From positions 1 to 64,000 of the forward strand of contig NZ_LT635455.1 of assembly GCF_900119915.1 (NCBI RefSeq): DNA of 64,000 nt, given 5' to 3'. Shown piece after piece: positions 50,771-59,469 of this stretch (its first letter is position 1; the number at the start of each line of letters is the position of its first letter). The DNA is from Olsenella timonensis (GTDB lineage: Bacteria > Actinomycetota > Coriobacteriia > Coriobacteriales > Atopobiaceae). Made by a program: the position numbers and the translations under genes. The notes under the pieces are model-generated. The model saw only the letters and a program-made list of their open reading frames with translations. It did not search any database and was not told where the DNA came from.

Positions 50771-51505
50771 ATGAAGATTCTTCGCGCCAAGGACTACGCC
50801 GACATGAGCCGCAAGGCGGCCAACATCATCTCGGCGCAGGTGATCCTCAAGCCCGACTGCGTGCTCGGCCTGGCGACCGGCTCCACGCCCATCGGCACCT
50901 ACCAGCAGCTCGCCAAGTGGTGCGACAAGGGTGACTGCGACTTCTCGCAGGTCTCGACCTACAACCTGGACGAGTACCGCGGCCTGTCGCACGACGACCC
51001 GCAGAGCTACCACTACTTCATGCGCGAGAACTTCTTCAACCACATCAACATCGACCAGGCCAACACGCACGTGCCCGACGGCGCCAACCCCGACGCGGAT
51101 GCGGCCTGCGCCGACTACGACCGCATCGTCGCGGCCGCCGGCTATCCCGACCTGCAGCTCCTGGGCATCGGCAACAACGGCCACATCGGCTTCAACGAGC
51201 CGGACGACCACTTCTCCAAGGGCACGCACTGCGTCGACCTCACGGAGTCCACGATCAAGGCCAACAGCCGCCTGTTCGAGCGCGAGGAGGACGTCCCGCG
51301 CCAGGCCTACACCATGGGCGTGCAGACCATCATGTACGCGCGCATGATCCTCGTCGTGGCCAACGGCGAGGCCAAGGCCCAGGCCGTCCACGACATGTGC
51401 TACGGGCCCGTCACCCCGAGCTGCCCGGCGTCGATCCTGCAGCTCCACACCAACTGCGTGGTCGTGGCCGACGAGGCCGCGCTCGCGCTCTGCCCCGAGG
51501 AGTAG
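50771..51505 (+). CDS. nagB: Glucosamine-6-phosphate deaminase
   Basis: The 244-residue enzyme converts glucosamine-6-phosphate to fructose-6-phosphate and ammonia. Motifs: LGLATGSTPIGTYQQL (phosphate), YNLDEYRGL (catalytic Asp), LLGIGNNGHIGFNEP (catalytic His ring opener) and SILQLHTNCVVVADE. It is the short NagB form without the hexosamine-binding C-terminal extension. The 209 bp between rdgB and nagB hold an AGAAAGGACG ribosome binding site and no recognised riboswitch. A strong terminator follows, so it is monocistronic. Confidence 0.96.
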   Translation: MKILRAKDYADMSRKAANIISAQVILKPDCVLGLATGSTPIGTYQQLAKWCDKGDCDFSQVSTYNLDEYRGLSHDDPQSYHYFMRENFFNHINIDQANTHVPDGANPDADAACADYDRIVAAAGYPDLQLLGIGNNGHIGFNEPDDHFSKGTHCVDLTESTIKANSRLFEREEDVPRQAYTMGVQTIMYARMILVVANGEAKAQAVHDMCYGPVTPSCPASILQLHTNCVVVADEAALALCPEE

Positions 51506-51527
51506 GCTCTCCGCACGGCGCGCGCAG

Positions 51528-51560
51528 GGGGCGAGGAGAGCGATCTCCCCGCCCCTTTTT
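51528..51560 (+). terminator. Rho-independent terminator of nagB
   Basis: GGGGCGAGGAGA (51528-51539) pairs with TCTCCCCGCCCC (51544-51555), one mismatch, around GCGA, followed by TTTTT. Confidence 0.9.
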
Positions 51561-51591
51561 CTGTGGCCTCTTCCGCCGGCTGTTGAAGATT

Positions 51592-51620
51592 TTGCGCTTG
51601 CGCGTCGGCCGACGTATGAT
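51592..51620 (+). promoter_or_regulatory. Sigma-70-type promoter of veg-ispE
   Basis: TTGCGC (51592-51597), 17 bp, TATGAT (51615-51620). Transcription would start near 51627, about 42 nt before the veg ATG. Confidence 0.65.
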
Positions 51621-51668
51621 GAAGATTCCTGTATTTTGGGCTTTTGCCTCTGTCATACGGAGGACCGC

Positions 51669-51965
51669 ATGGAGAACGACATCCCTCCCGTGAACCGGGT
51701 CGACGAGATTCGTGACGAGCTGACCGCCCTCGAGGGCAAGCGCCTCAAGGTCAAGGCCAACATGGGACGCTCTCGCATCGTCGAGCGCACCGGCACGCTC
51801 GTGCACGCCCACCCCTCGCTCTTTGTCGTCGAGGTCGAGGAGCGCCGCGGCCGCACCGCCCGTCAGTCCTACCAGTACGTCGACGTTCTCACCGGGACCG
51901 TCGAGCTCTTCGACGTGGAGTCGGGTGAGCGCCTCTTCGACTTCGCCGAGACCGTCGTGGAGTAG
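51669..51965 (+). CDS. veg: Veg-family protein
   Basis: The 98-residue protein matches the small Veg/DUF1021 family: INxVDEIRDELTALEGKRLKVKANMGR-like N-terminus (here PPVNRVDEIRDELTALEGKR), then ERTGTLVHAHPSLFVVEVEE and SYQYVDVLTGTVELF. Veg in Bacillus is linked to biofilm regulation and lies before ispE, as it does here (6-bp gap). A CGGAGGA ribosome binding site precedes the ATG at 51669. Confidence 0.93.
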   Translation: MENDIPPVNRVDEIRDELTALEGKRLKVKANMGRSRIVERTGTLVHAHPSLFVVEVEERRGRTARQSYQYVDVLTGTVELFDVESGERLFDFAETVVE

Positions 51966-51971
51966 CGTTCG

Positions 51972-52850
51972 ATGGGCGCGCCCACGGTCGTCGAGACCCC
52001 CTGCAAGGTCAACCTGCACCTCGGTGTCCACGCCCAGCGCGACGAGCGCGGCTATCATCGCGTGGACTCCCTCATGGCGCCCGTCGCGCTGTACGACACG
52101 GTCGTCGTGGAGGACGCCCCCGAGCCGGCGGTGTCCTTCTCGCCTGCGCTCTCCGTCCCTGTGGAGAGGAGCGGCGTGTGGCGCGCCGTCGCGCGGCTCG
52201 CGGACGCGCTGGGGGAGAGGCCGTGCGTGCGCGTGGCCGTCACGCGCCGCGTGCCGGGCAGCGCCGGTCTGGGCAGCTCGTCGACGGACGCCGGTGCCGT
52301 GCTGCGCGCGCTCGCGCTGCGCTGGGGCGTGGACCCGCTCGACGAGCGGGTGTGCGCCGTCGCCCGAAGCATCGGGGCGGACGTGCCGTTCTTCCTCTCG
52401 CCCCGCGCCGCGCTCTACGCGGGCGCCGGCGACGTGCTCGAGCGCGCGCTTCCGTGCCCGGAGGTCCCGGCCGTCCTGGTCATGCCGCGCGCGGAGGGCG
52501 GGTCGACGCCCGAGGCCTACGCTGAGTTCGACCGCTCGCCCGTGGCGCCCCGCGACCCCGCTCGTATCGTGGCCGCGCTGCTCGCCGGGGACGTCCGCGA
52601 GGTCGCCGCGTGCCTGAGCAACAACCTCGCCCCTGCGGCGCGCGCCCTCTGCCCGGAGGCCGGCGAGGTGGAGGCGTGGCTGCGCGGTCGCCCGGGCGTG
52701 CTCGCCGCCCAGGTCACAGGTTCGGGGACCTGCTCGTTCGCGCTGTGCGAGAGCGTGTCGGCGGCCGACGCCGCCGCCTCCGACGCCGCCGCGCGCGGCT
52801 GGCGCAGCTGGTCCACAAAAGTCCTTGGTTCCGGGACGGAAGTCTGCTAG
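51972..52850 (+). CDS. ispE: 4-diphosphocytidyl-2-C-methyl-D-erythritol kinase
   Basis: The 292-residue GHMP kinase phosphorylates CDP-methylerythritol in the non-mevalonate isoprenoid pathway. It begins ETPCKVNLHLGV, has GYHRVDSLMAPVALYD, the ATP motif VPGSAGLGSSSTDAGAVL (usually GxGLGGGSSDAA), SIGADVPFFLSPRAAL and the C-terminal AQVTGSGTCSFAL. The substitution pattern in the GHMP loop is unusual but keeps the Gly/Ser character. The tRNA-Pro promoter lies within its last codons. Confidence 0.93.
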   Translation: MGAPTVVETPCKVNLHLGVHAQRDERGYHRVDSLMAPVALYDTVVVEDAPEPAVSFSPALSVPVERSGVWRAVARLADALGERPCVRVAVTRRVPGSAGLGSSSTDAGAVLRALALRWGVDPLDERVCAVARSIGADVPFFLSPRAALYAGAGDVLERALPCPEVPAVLVMPRAEGGSTPEAYAEFDRSPVAPRDPARIVAALLAGDVREVAACLSNNLAPAARALCPEAGEVEAWLRGRPGVLAAQVTGSGTCSFALCESVSAADAAASDAAARGWRSWSTKVLGSGTEVC

Positions 52851-52853
52851 AAT
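52825..52853 (+). promoter_or_regulatory. Promoter of tRNA-Pro inside the end of ispE
   Basis: TTGGTT (52825-52830), 17 bp, TAGAAT (52848-52853) with TGC upstream. Transcription would start near 52860, 6 bp before the mature tRNA. Confidence 0.65.
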
Positions 52854-52865
52854 ATCCCCTCGCTA

Positions 52866-52942
<77 letters not shown>

Positions 52943-52952
52943 CGTACGACCA

Positions 52953-52985
52953 GGGGCCGTCGGCGACACGCCGGCGGCCCCTTCT
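52953..52985 (+). terminator. Terminator after tRNA-Pro
   Basis: GGGGCCGTCGGCG (52953-52965) pairs with CGCCGGCGGCCCC (52969-52981), one G-T pair, around a 3-nt loop, followed by TTCT. Confidence 0.7.
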
Positions 52986-53008
52986 GCGTCGCGCCCGGGC
53001 GGACGCGC

Positions 53009-54160
53009 CTATCCCTGCCCCGCGAGCGTGCCGCCGAGCTCGAGCAGCGAGAAGAGCCGCTCGGCCGCGAGCGCGTAAAGCCCCTCGGCGCTCCCGAGCG
53101 CCTCCTCCAGCGACATCGCGTCGATCGCCGTCGGCACCATCGCCGAGAGCCCCGGCATGTCGCCCGCGTCGGCGCTCATGCCGCCCACGACGGCAACGCA
53201 CGGCACCCCGGCCGCCGCGCAGGCCGCCGCCACGCCTGAGACGACCTTGCCGCGCGCGGTCTGGGCGTCCGCGTGCCCCTCCCCGGTGACGCAGAGGTCG
53301 GCGTCGGCGAGAAGCGCGTCAAAGCCGACGAGCTCCAGCACGCGCGCCACGCCGGACACCGGCTCGGCGTCGAGAAGCGCGAGGCATGCCGCGCCGAGCC
53401 CGCCCGCCGCCCCGGCGCCGGGAACGTCGAAGCTGCGCCCGAACGCCCGCTCGAGGGCGTGCGCCCAGCGGCGCATCCCGGCGTCCAGCCGCCGGACCGT
53501 CGCGGGCGCGGCCCCCTTCTGCGGGCCGAAGACGCAGCTCGCGCCCTCGGGGCCTACGAGCGGGTTGTCGACGTCGCACATCATGCAGAAGCGCGCGCCC
53601 GCCACGAGCGGGCTCACGCCGGAGAGGTCCACGGAGGCGACGCGCTCCAGGTCGGCGCCCCTGCCGGCGAGCTCGTGGCCCTCCTCGTCGAGGAGGCGCG
53701 CGCCGAGGGCGCGGGCGAGCCCCATGCCGCCGTCGTTGGTCGCGCTGCCGCCGAGGGCGACGGTCACGTCGCGCGCGCCGCGGGCGAGCGCGTCGGCGAC
53801 GAGCTGGCCGGTTCCGTAGGTGCTCGTCGCGAGCGGGTCGCGCTCGTCGGGGGAGAGCAGCGTGAGGCCGGAGGCCGCGGCCGTCTCGATGACGGCGCAG
53901 CCTCCGGGCAGCAGCGCGTAGGCGGCCTCGACGGGCCTGCCCAGGGGGTCGGAGACGAGCGCGCTGACCCGCTCGCCCCCGCAGGCGGAGACGAGGGCGT
54001 CGACCGTGCCCTCGCCGCCGTCGGCCATGGGCACGGCGGTCCAGGAGCAGTCGGGGAAGTGCCGCTCGGCCGCCGCGGCGAGCAGGCGAGCCGCGTCCTC
54101 CGACGACAGCGTGCCCTTGAGCGAGTCGGACGCGAAGACAAACCTCGGTGTGCCCCTCAT
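53009..54160 (-). CDS. Glycerate kinase (GlxK/GarK family)
   Basis: The 383-residue protein phosphorylates glycerate at the expense of ATP. It starts FVFASDSLKGTLSSEDAARL and has VPMADGGEGTVDALV, VALGGSATNDGGMGLARALGA, MCDVDNPLVG, GPQKGA, VPGAGAAGGLGA and DLCVTGEGHADAQTARGKV, all family motifs. Length is normal. Its ATG overlaps by ATGA the stop of a short upstream reading frame that looks like the tail of a lost gene. Confidence 0.95.
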   Translation of the reverse strand: MRGTPRFVFASDSLKGTLSSEDAARLLAAAAERHFPDCSWTAVPMADGGEGTVDALVSACGGERVSALVSDPLGRPVEAAYALLPGGCAVIETAAASGLTLLSPDERDPLATSTYGTGQLVADALARGARDVTVALGGSATNDGGMGLARALGARLLDEEGHELAGRGADLERVASVDLSGVSPLVAGARFCMMCDVDNPLVGPEGASCVFGPQKGAAPATVRRLDAGMRRWAHALERAFGRSFDVPGAGAAGGLGAACLALLDAEPVSGVARVLELVGFDALLADADLCVTGEGHADAQTARGKVVSGVAAACAAAGVPCVAVVGGMSADAGDMPGLSAMVPTAIDAMSLEEALGSAEGLYALAAERLFSLLELGGTLAGQG

Positions 54161-54378
54161 CGTGACCAGCTTCCCTCCAGTTCGAACATTGCCACGGCAT
54201 GCGGGGCGACGGAGGCGTCGCCCGCCTCCGGCTCCTCGGCCAGGTTGAGGCGCGCGGCGATCGCCGCCCCCTCGACCTCGACCTCGCGGGCCTCCCCGAG
54301 CTCATTGTAGAAGCGCGGGAGCACGGCGTCCCGGACCTCCGCGAGCTTGACCGCGGGCGGCGTCAGTGCGGGGTCCGC
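54157..54378 (-). pseudogene. Remnant reading frame upstream of glycerate kinase
   Basis: An open minus-strand frame of 73 codons follows an in-frame TAG at 54379-54381 and ends in TGA overlapping the glycerate kinase ATG. Its translation (for example RFYNELGEAREVEVEG and SVAPHAVAMFELEGSW) reads like a genuine protein C-terminus, perhaps a C-terminal beta domain of a glycosidase-like enzyme, but it has no convincing start codon or ribosome binding site. I infer a truncated gene whose 5' part was lost. Confidence is low. Confidence 0.4.
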
Positions 54379-54462
54379 CTACCTGAGGGAGAGCGGCGAG
54401 GTGAGCTGAGGCGGCGCGTGGCCTATACTGTCGGCGGGCACGACGAGCGAGGGGGCACGACC

Positions 54463-55311
54463 TTGATCAGGCTCTTCGCGAGCGACCTCGACGGGACGCT
54501 CCTCAACCACTTCCACGGCACCGACGGCGCGATCGTGCGTCGGCTGCGGCGCGCGCTCGACGCGGGCCGCCACGTCGCCCTGGCGACGGGCCGCTGCGTG
54601 CGCCGTCCCGCGGACCTGGGGTTCGGCGACCTGCCGCTCGAGTCCGTGGGCGCTAACGGCGCGCACGTCGTGGGGCGCGACGGGGAGGTGCTTCGCCACG
54701 CCACGATCGACCCCGCCGTCGTCGAGGAGCTGCTCGCCGCCTTTCCCGGCGTCTGCGCCAGCTGCGTCGGGCGCGACCACACCTACGTGCGCGGCACCCG
54801 CGAGCAGCGCGACGCGGCCCTCCCCAGGATGGCGGGCCTGGCGGGGCTCGTCGTCCGCCGGCGCATGTCGCGCCTCGCGGAGTCGGGCGAGGAGATCGTG
54901 GACCAGACCGACGCAGACGTGCTCGCCCAGGACATCTGCAAGATCAACTTTCGCGTGGCGGACGAAGGCGAGCGCCGCGAGGTCGAGGCGTTTGTCTCCG
55001 AGCACGCCGACGTGCTGGTCAACGCCTCCTTCGACGGCGACCTCTTCGAGCTCACCGAGGCGGGCGTGAACAAGGGGGAGGCCGTCGCCTGGCTCGCCGG
55101 CGAGCTGGGAATCCCCGAGGGCGAGGTCGCGGTCTACGGCGACGGCGGCAACGACCTGGCGATGCTCGCGCGCTTCGACCATGCCTACGCCACGAGCAAC
55201 GGCAGCGACGCCGCCAAGCGCGCGGCCGGGAACGTCATCGGGAGCTGCGCGCTCCATTCGGTGCCGCGCCACATCCTGGCGACCGTCCGCCGCGAGGGAC
55301 CGCTCCGCTGA
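54463..55311 (+). CDS. HAD superfamily phosphatase (Cof type)
   Basis: The 282-residue protein opens LFASDLDGTLLN (motif I), has ALATGRCVRRP (motif II), NKGEAVAWLAGELGI (motif III Lys) and VAVYGDGGNDLAMLARF (motif IV), as in Cof/YidA-type sugar phosphatases. The TTG at 54463 follows GAGGGGGC. TATACT at 54424-54429 is a -10 candidate, so upstream in-frame ATGs near 54199 are unlikely. Confidence 0.9.
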   Translation: MIRLFASDLDGTLLNHFHGTDGAIVRRLRRALDAGRHVALATGRCVRRPADLGFGDLPLESVGANGAHVVGRDGEVLRHATIDPAVVEELLAAFPGVCASCVGRDHTYVRGTREQRDAALPRMAGLAGLVVRRRMSRLAESGEEIVDQTDADVLAQDICKINFRVADEGERREVEAFVSEHADVLVNASFDGDLFELTEAGVNKGEAVAWLAGELGIPEGEVAVYGDGGNDLAMLARFDHAYATSNGSDAAKRAAGNVIGSCALHSVPRHILATVRREGPLR

Positions 55312-55331
55312 GCCCCCGGAACGCGCGCCCG

Positions 55332-56180
55332 CTACCGCACCACGCGCGCGCCGCGCGGCATGACGCCCCTCGCGCTCGTCGCCACGAGCACGTTGTTGCC
55401 GGGCTTGCCGGGCTCGTCGGGCCACTCGGGCACGTACCCCACGTGCTCGAACTCGCGCCCGAAGCAATCCACGACCTCGTCGAGCACCCGTGCGCGGCGC
55501 CCCTCGAAGGCGCAGCGCACGTTGGCGAGGTAGGCGCCGTCCCCCGCGAGGTGCCCTCGGACCACGGCGGCCCCCTCGGACGAGGTCAGCGGACCGAGCG
55601 GGCGGTTCCCCGAGAACGCGTCGTTCACGATCACGTCGTAGGGCTCGGCGGCGGCCCGCACGAACCCCCACGCGTCACCCGTGACCAGGCGCAGCCGCCC
55701 GTCCCTCTCGGCCCCGGTCTTCTCGAGGCACTCGTCGAGGAAGAAGAACTCGCGTGCCAGCGCGGTCATGGCGGGGTCTATCTCGACCACGTCAACGCGC
55801 GCCTCGGGCACGTACGCCGCCAGGTACTTGGGCAGCGAGTAGCCGCCCCCGCCCATCACCAGCACGCGCAGCGGCGCGTCGGCCGTGCGGGCGCGCGAGC
55901 GCACCATGCCCTCGATCACGCGCGCCATCTCGCGGTGGTACTCGCACGCCAGCTGGAAGCGCAGGTCCTCGGGAACGTAGCAGCCGCTCTGGAAGGTGCC
56001 GTTGACGTTGAGCAGACGCACGGGGGTGTGGTCGAGGTTCTCGGCGTCAAAGACGAGCGTGATGCCGAACTTGGTGCGGCGCATCACCACGTTCCGCCTG
56101 CGCAGAAGCCACGGCATCGCGGCGAGGAACGCCGTGCACGCGACGGTCAGCACGGCGAGGGCGATCAGGATCTCTCTCAA
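55332..56180 (-). CDS. Membrane-anchored spermidine-synthase-like methyltransferase-fold protein
   Basis: The 282-residue protein has an N-terminal hydrophobic anchor (about residues 3-26) and a Rossmann domain with RVLVMGGGGYSLPKYL, RVDVVEIDPAMTALAREFF, LVTGDAWGFV and VIVNDAFSGNRPLGPL, the pattern of SpeE-like proteins. The conserved Asp of polyamine synthases appears as NDAFSG. Membrane anchoring and the absence of a SpeD neighbour suggest it is one of the uncharacterised SpeE-like proteins. It is transcribed away from tatA. Confidence 0.85.
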   Translation of the reverse strand: MREILIALAVLTVACTAFLAAMPWLLRRRNVVMRRTKFGITLVFDAENLDHTPVRLLNVNGTFQSGCYVPEDLRFQLACEYHREMARVIEGMVRSRARTADAPLRVLVMGGGGYSLPKYLAAYVPEARVDVVEIDPAMTALAREFFFLDECLEKTGAERDGRLRLVTGDAWGFVRAAAEPYDVIVNDAFSGNRPLGPLTSSEGAAVVRGHLAGDGAYLANVRCAFEGRRARVLDEVVDCFGREFEHVGYVPEWPDEPGKPGNNVLVATSARGVMPRGARVVR

Positions 56181-56234
56181 GGCGGCCTCCTTGCGGTGGG
56201 AATCGCGACACGGCGCATTTCTCGCGTTTAGAGA

Positions 56235-56264
56235 TTGTGAGTAGCACGAAACCTCGGTTATACT
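56235..56264 (+). promoter_or_regulatory. Promoter of the tatA-like gene
   Basis: TTGTGA (56235-56240), 18 bp, TATACT (56259-56264). Transcription would begin near 56271, about 55 nt before the ATG. Confidence 0.6.
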
Positions 56265-56325
56265 AGCTGATGCTAGATTGGGCCTCAGGTCCGCTCACAC
56301 GTCTACACACTGGAAGGACATCATA

Positions 56326-56652
56326 ATGATCTTTGGCATGGGTCCGTTTGAGCTCATTCTCATCGTCGTCGTCATCCTGATCATCTTTGGGCCCAAGAAC
56401 CTGCCCAAGATCGGCTCCGCCCTCGGCAAGACCGTGAAGAACGTCCGCGAGGGCATGGAGGAGGGCTCCGAGGACAAGGCCGACGAGGCCGACTCGCCCA
56501 TCGAGTCCCATGACGTGGAGGTCGTCGAGGACGAGGATGACGCCGACGCCCCCGAGGTCGCGTCCTCCGACACCGTCTTCTGCTCCCAGTGCGGCGCCAA
56601 GAACGACGCCGGCGCCTCCTTCTGCTCCAAGTGCGGGGCCAAGCTCAACTAA
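56326..56652 (+). CDS. TatA-like protein with C-terminal zinc ribbon
   Basis: The 108-residue protein has the TatA layout: a short N-terminal transmembrane helix (ELILIVVVILIIFG), the hinge FGPKNLPKIGSALGK, an amphipathic helix and a long acidic linker. Uniquely, it ends in a double CxxC zinc ribbon (FCSQCGAKNDAGASFCSKCG). TatA forms the pore of the twin-arginine export system. The tail is in frame with no sign of a frameshift. A GGAAGGA ribosome binding site precedes the ATG at 56326. GreA follows 42 bp downstream. Confidence 0.9.
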   Translation: MIFGMGPFELILIVVVILIIFGPKNLPKIGSALGKTVKNVREGMEEGSEDKADEADSPIESHDVEVVEDEDDADAPEVASSDTVFCSQCGAKNDAGASFCSKCGAKLN

Positions 56653-56694
56653 CGGCAACGGCACGCATCGGGCAGCAGGCAAAAAGGAGCACGC

Positions 56695-57171
56695 ATGGAC
56701 AACGCCAAGAAGATCGAGCTCACGGCCGAGGGTCGCCAGAAGCTCGTCGACGAGCTCGCGTATCGCGAGGGCGAGAAGCACGATGAGATCGTCGAGCGCA
56801 TCAAGGAGGCCCGCGGCTTTGGCGACCTCTCGGAGAACTCCGAGTACGACGCCGCCAAGGAGGAGCAGTCCAAGAACGAGTCCCGCATCAACGAGATTCG
56901 CCAGATCCTCTCGATGGCCACCGTCGTCGAGGACCAGGGCCACGCCCTGACCGTCTCCATCGGAACCACCGTTGAGCTCGAGGACGAGAAGGGCAAGACG
57001 TCCACGTTCAGCATCGTGGGCACCACCGAGACCAACTCGCTCGAGCACCGCATCTCCGTCGAGTCCCCCGTGGGCAAGGCCCTCGTGGGTCACGAGAAGG
57101 GCGACAAGATCGAGGTCGTCGCGCCGTCCGGCAAGACGCGGAAGTACACCATCACGGGGATCTCCCGCTAG
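56695..57171 (+). CDS. greA: Transcription elongation factor GreA
   Basis: The 158-residue protein has the N-terminal coiled coil (LTAEGRQKLVDELAYREGEKH, ARGFGDLSENSEYDAAKEEQ with the acidic tip) and the C-terminal FKBP-like domain (IGTTVELEDEKG, SPVGKALVGHEKGDKIEV). GreA stimulates cleavage of backtracked RNA by RNA polymerase. An AAAAAGGAG ribosome binding site precedes the ATG. lysS follows 79 bp downstream, the greA-lysS order common in Actinobacteria and Firmicutes. Confidence 0.97.
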   Translation: MDNAKKIELTAEGRQKLVDELAYREGEKHDEIVERIKEARGFGDLSENSEYDAAKEEQSKNESRINEIRQILSMATVVEDQGHALTVSIGTTVELEDEKGKTSTFSIVGTTETNSLEHRISVESPVGKALVGHEKGDKIEVVAPSGKTRKYTITGISR

Positions 57172-57250
57172 GCTACTTCCTCACCCAAGCAAGCGTGGCG
57201 CCCCGTGTCTGCGACAGCAGGTGCGGGGCGTCGTACATGAAAGGACCCCC

Positions 57251-59461
57251 ATGGCCGACAACGCCACCACCACCGACGAGCGGACGATGCGCCGCGCGCG
57301 CCGCCAGGCCCTCATCGACGCCGGTGTGAACCCGTACCCCATCGCCTCCGAGGTCACGGCCCACGCCGCCGAGCTGGAGGAGCGCTATGCCGACCTCGCC
57401 GACGGCACGGACACCGCCGACGAGGCGAGCGTCGCCGGCCGCATCCGGGCGCTCCGCAAGCAGGGCAAGGCCGCGTTCGTCGTGCTCGAGGACGTGACCG
57501 GCTCCATCCAGCTCTTCTGCCGCCGGGACGTGCTCGGCGACGAGGGCTGGGCGCTTCTCGCCAACCTGGACCTCGGCGACATCGTGGGCGCCACGGGCAC
57601 GGTGCTGCGCACCCGCCGCGGCCAGCTCTCCGTCTCGCCCGTCTCGCTCACCGTGCTCTCCAAGGCGCTGCGCCCCCTGCCCGAGAAGTTCCACGGCCTC
57701 ACCGACCGCGAGGTGCGCTATCGCCAGCGCTACCTCGACCTCATCATGAACCCCGAGGTGCGCGACGTCTTCCGCAAGCGCAGCCGGATCGTCTCGCTGA
57801 TCCGCCGCCACATGGAGGCGGACGGCTACATGGAGGTCGAGACGCCGATGATGCACGCCATCCTCGGCGGCGCCAACGCCAAGCCGTTCGTGACGCACTT
57901 CAACGCCCTCGACCGTGACTTCTACCTGCGCATCGCTACCGAGCTGCCGCTCAAGCGCCTCATCGTGGGCGGCCTGGAGCGCGTCTTCGAGATCGGCCGC
58001 AACTTCCGCAACGAGGGCATGGACCTCACGCACAACCCCGAGTTCACCTCGATGGAGGCCTACTGCGCCTACGGCGACCTCTCCACGATGAAGCGCCTCT
58101 CCCAGGACCTCTTCAAGATGATCGCGCGCGAGGTCTGCGGCTGCGAGGAGGGACACGAGGTCATCATCTACCAGGGCCAGCAGATCGACATGTCCGGGGA
58201 GTGGGCAAGCCGCCCGCTCTCCGAGATCGCCTCGGAGTGCGTGGGCGAGCACGTGGACATGGACACGCCGGTCGAGCGTCTGCGCGAGCTGTGCGAGAGG
58301 CACGGCATCGAGACCCAGCCCAGCTGGGGCCCCGGCAAGCTCCTCTTCGAGCTCTATGACGAGCTGGGGGAGAAGACCATCGTCAACCCCACGTTCGTGT
58401 GCGACTACCCGGAGGAGGTCTCCCCGCTCTCCAAGCGCAAGCCCGAGGACCTGCGCCTCACGGACCGCTTCGAGCTGGTCATCGCCGGCCACGAGTACGC
58501 CAACGCCTTCTCCGAGCTCAACGACCCCGTGGACCAGGCGGGCCGCTTCGCCGAGCAGGTGGCGGCCAAGGGCCTGGGCGACGACGAGGCCATGGGGTAC
58601 GACTACGACTACGTTCGCGCCCTCGAGTACGGCATGCCGCCCGCCGGCGGCATCGGCTACGGCATCGACCGCATGGTGATGCTCTTCTGCGACCAGCCGG
58701 CCATCCGTGACGTGCTGCTGTTCCCCGCCATGAAGCCGGAGGCCGTCACGCACGCCGACATCCAGGCGCAGCTGGCCGACGTCGTCACCGACGAGGCGGC
58801 CGCCTCCGTCGAGGACATCGCCGCCGACTCCGAGCGCGTCGCGGCGCCCGTCGAGGGCCCCGCGGCGCTTTCCGCGGGCATGGACCGCGCCGCCGCCCTC
58901 GCGCTCCTCGCCGAGCACAACAAGGAGCCGTTCCACATCGAGCACGGCGAGACCGTCGGCGGCGTGATGCGCCAGCTCGCGCTCGAGATGGACCCCGACA
59001 ACGCCGACTTCTGGGAGGTCGTGGGCATCCTGCACGACCTCGACTGGGAGGAGCACGCGGACGACCCTGCCAACCACACGGTCTACGCGGCCGAGCTGCT
59101 GCGCGCCGCGGGCGGCACCGAGGAGCTGATCCACGCGATCCAGTCGCACAACTCGGACCACAACCCCGACCTGCCTGCGCCCGAGCTCCCCATGGAGAGG
59201 GTCCTCTTCGCCGTGGACGAGCTCACGGGCCTCATTGGCGCGGCGGTGATCATGCGGCCGAGCAAGTCCGTCATGGACTTCGAGGTGAAGTCGCTCAAGA
59301 AGAAGTTCAAGGACAAGCGCTTCGCCGCCGGCTGCGACCGTAACGTGATCCGCAAGGGCGCCGAGCTCTGCGGCTGGGAGCTCGACGAGCTCTTCTCGAG
59401 GACGATCGACGCGATGAAGGCGATCGCCCCCGACCGCGACACGTTCGGTCAGGACGCCTAG
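57251..59461 (+). CDS. lysS: Class II lysyl-tRNA synthetase fused to an HD-domain hydrolase
   Basis: The 736-residue protein is about 230 residues longer than usual LysRS. Residues 1-505 are complete: the OB-fold (GRIRALRKQGKAAFVVLED), motif 1 (RSRIVSLIRRHMEADGYMEVETPM in part), motif 2 (FRNEGMDLTHNPEFTSMEAY) and motif 3 (GIGYGIDRMVMLF). After a linker, residues 543-736 form an HD-type domain with His near 562 (IEHGETV), HD near 593 (GILHDLDWEEH), His in NHTVYA and Asp in FAVDELTGLI. The frame is continuous. LysRS enzymes can also make Ap4A, so a linked hydrolase is intriguing. Confidence 0.95.
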   Translation: MADNATTTDERTMRRARRQALIDAGVNPYPIASEVTAHAAELEERYADLADGTDTADEASVAGRIRALRKQGKAAFVVLEDVTGSIQLFCRRDVLGDEGWALLANLDLGDIVGATGTVLRTRRGQLSVSPVSLTVLSKALRPLPEKFHGLTDREVRYRQRYLDLIMNPEVRDVFRKRSRIVSLIRRHMEADGYMEVETPMMHAILGGANAKPFVTHFNALDRDFYLRIATELPLKRLIVGGLERVFEIGRNFRNEGMDLTHNPEFTSMEAYCAYGDLSTMKRLSQDLFKMIAREVCGCEEGHEVIIYQGQQIDMSGEWASRPLSEIASECVGEHVDMDTPVERLRELCERHGIETQPSWGPGKLLFELYDELGEKTIVNPTFVCDYPEEVSPLSKRKPEDLRLTDRFELVIAGHEYANAFSELNDPVDQAGRFAEQVAAKGLGDDEAMGYDYDYVRALEYGMPPAGGIGYGIDRMVMLFCDQPAIRDVLLFPAMKPEAVTHADIQAQLADVVTDEAAASVEDIAADSERVAAPVEGPAALSAGMDRAAALALLAEHNKEPFHIEHGETVGGVMRQLALEMDPDNADFWEVVGILHDLDWEEHADDPANHTVYAAELLRAAGGTEELIHAIQSHNSDHNPDLPAPELPMERVLFAVDELTGLIGAAVIMRPSKSVMDFEVKSLKKKFKDKRFAAGCDRNVIRKGAELCGWELDELFSRTIDAMKAIAPDRDTFGQDA

Positions 59462-59469
59462 GGGTATTC

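Noticed and set aside
58790-59461. Stand-alone HD hydrolase gene after lysS
   Set aside because: The frame is continuous with lysS and no stop or ribosome binding site separates the domains.
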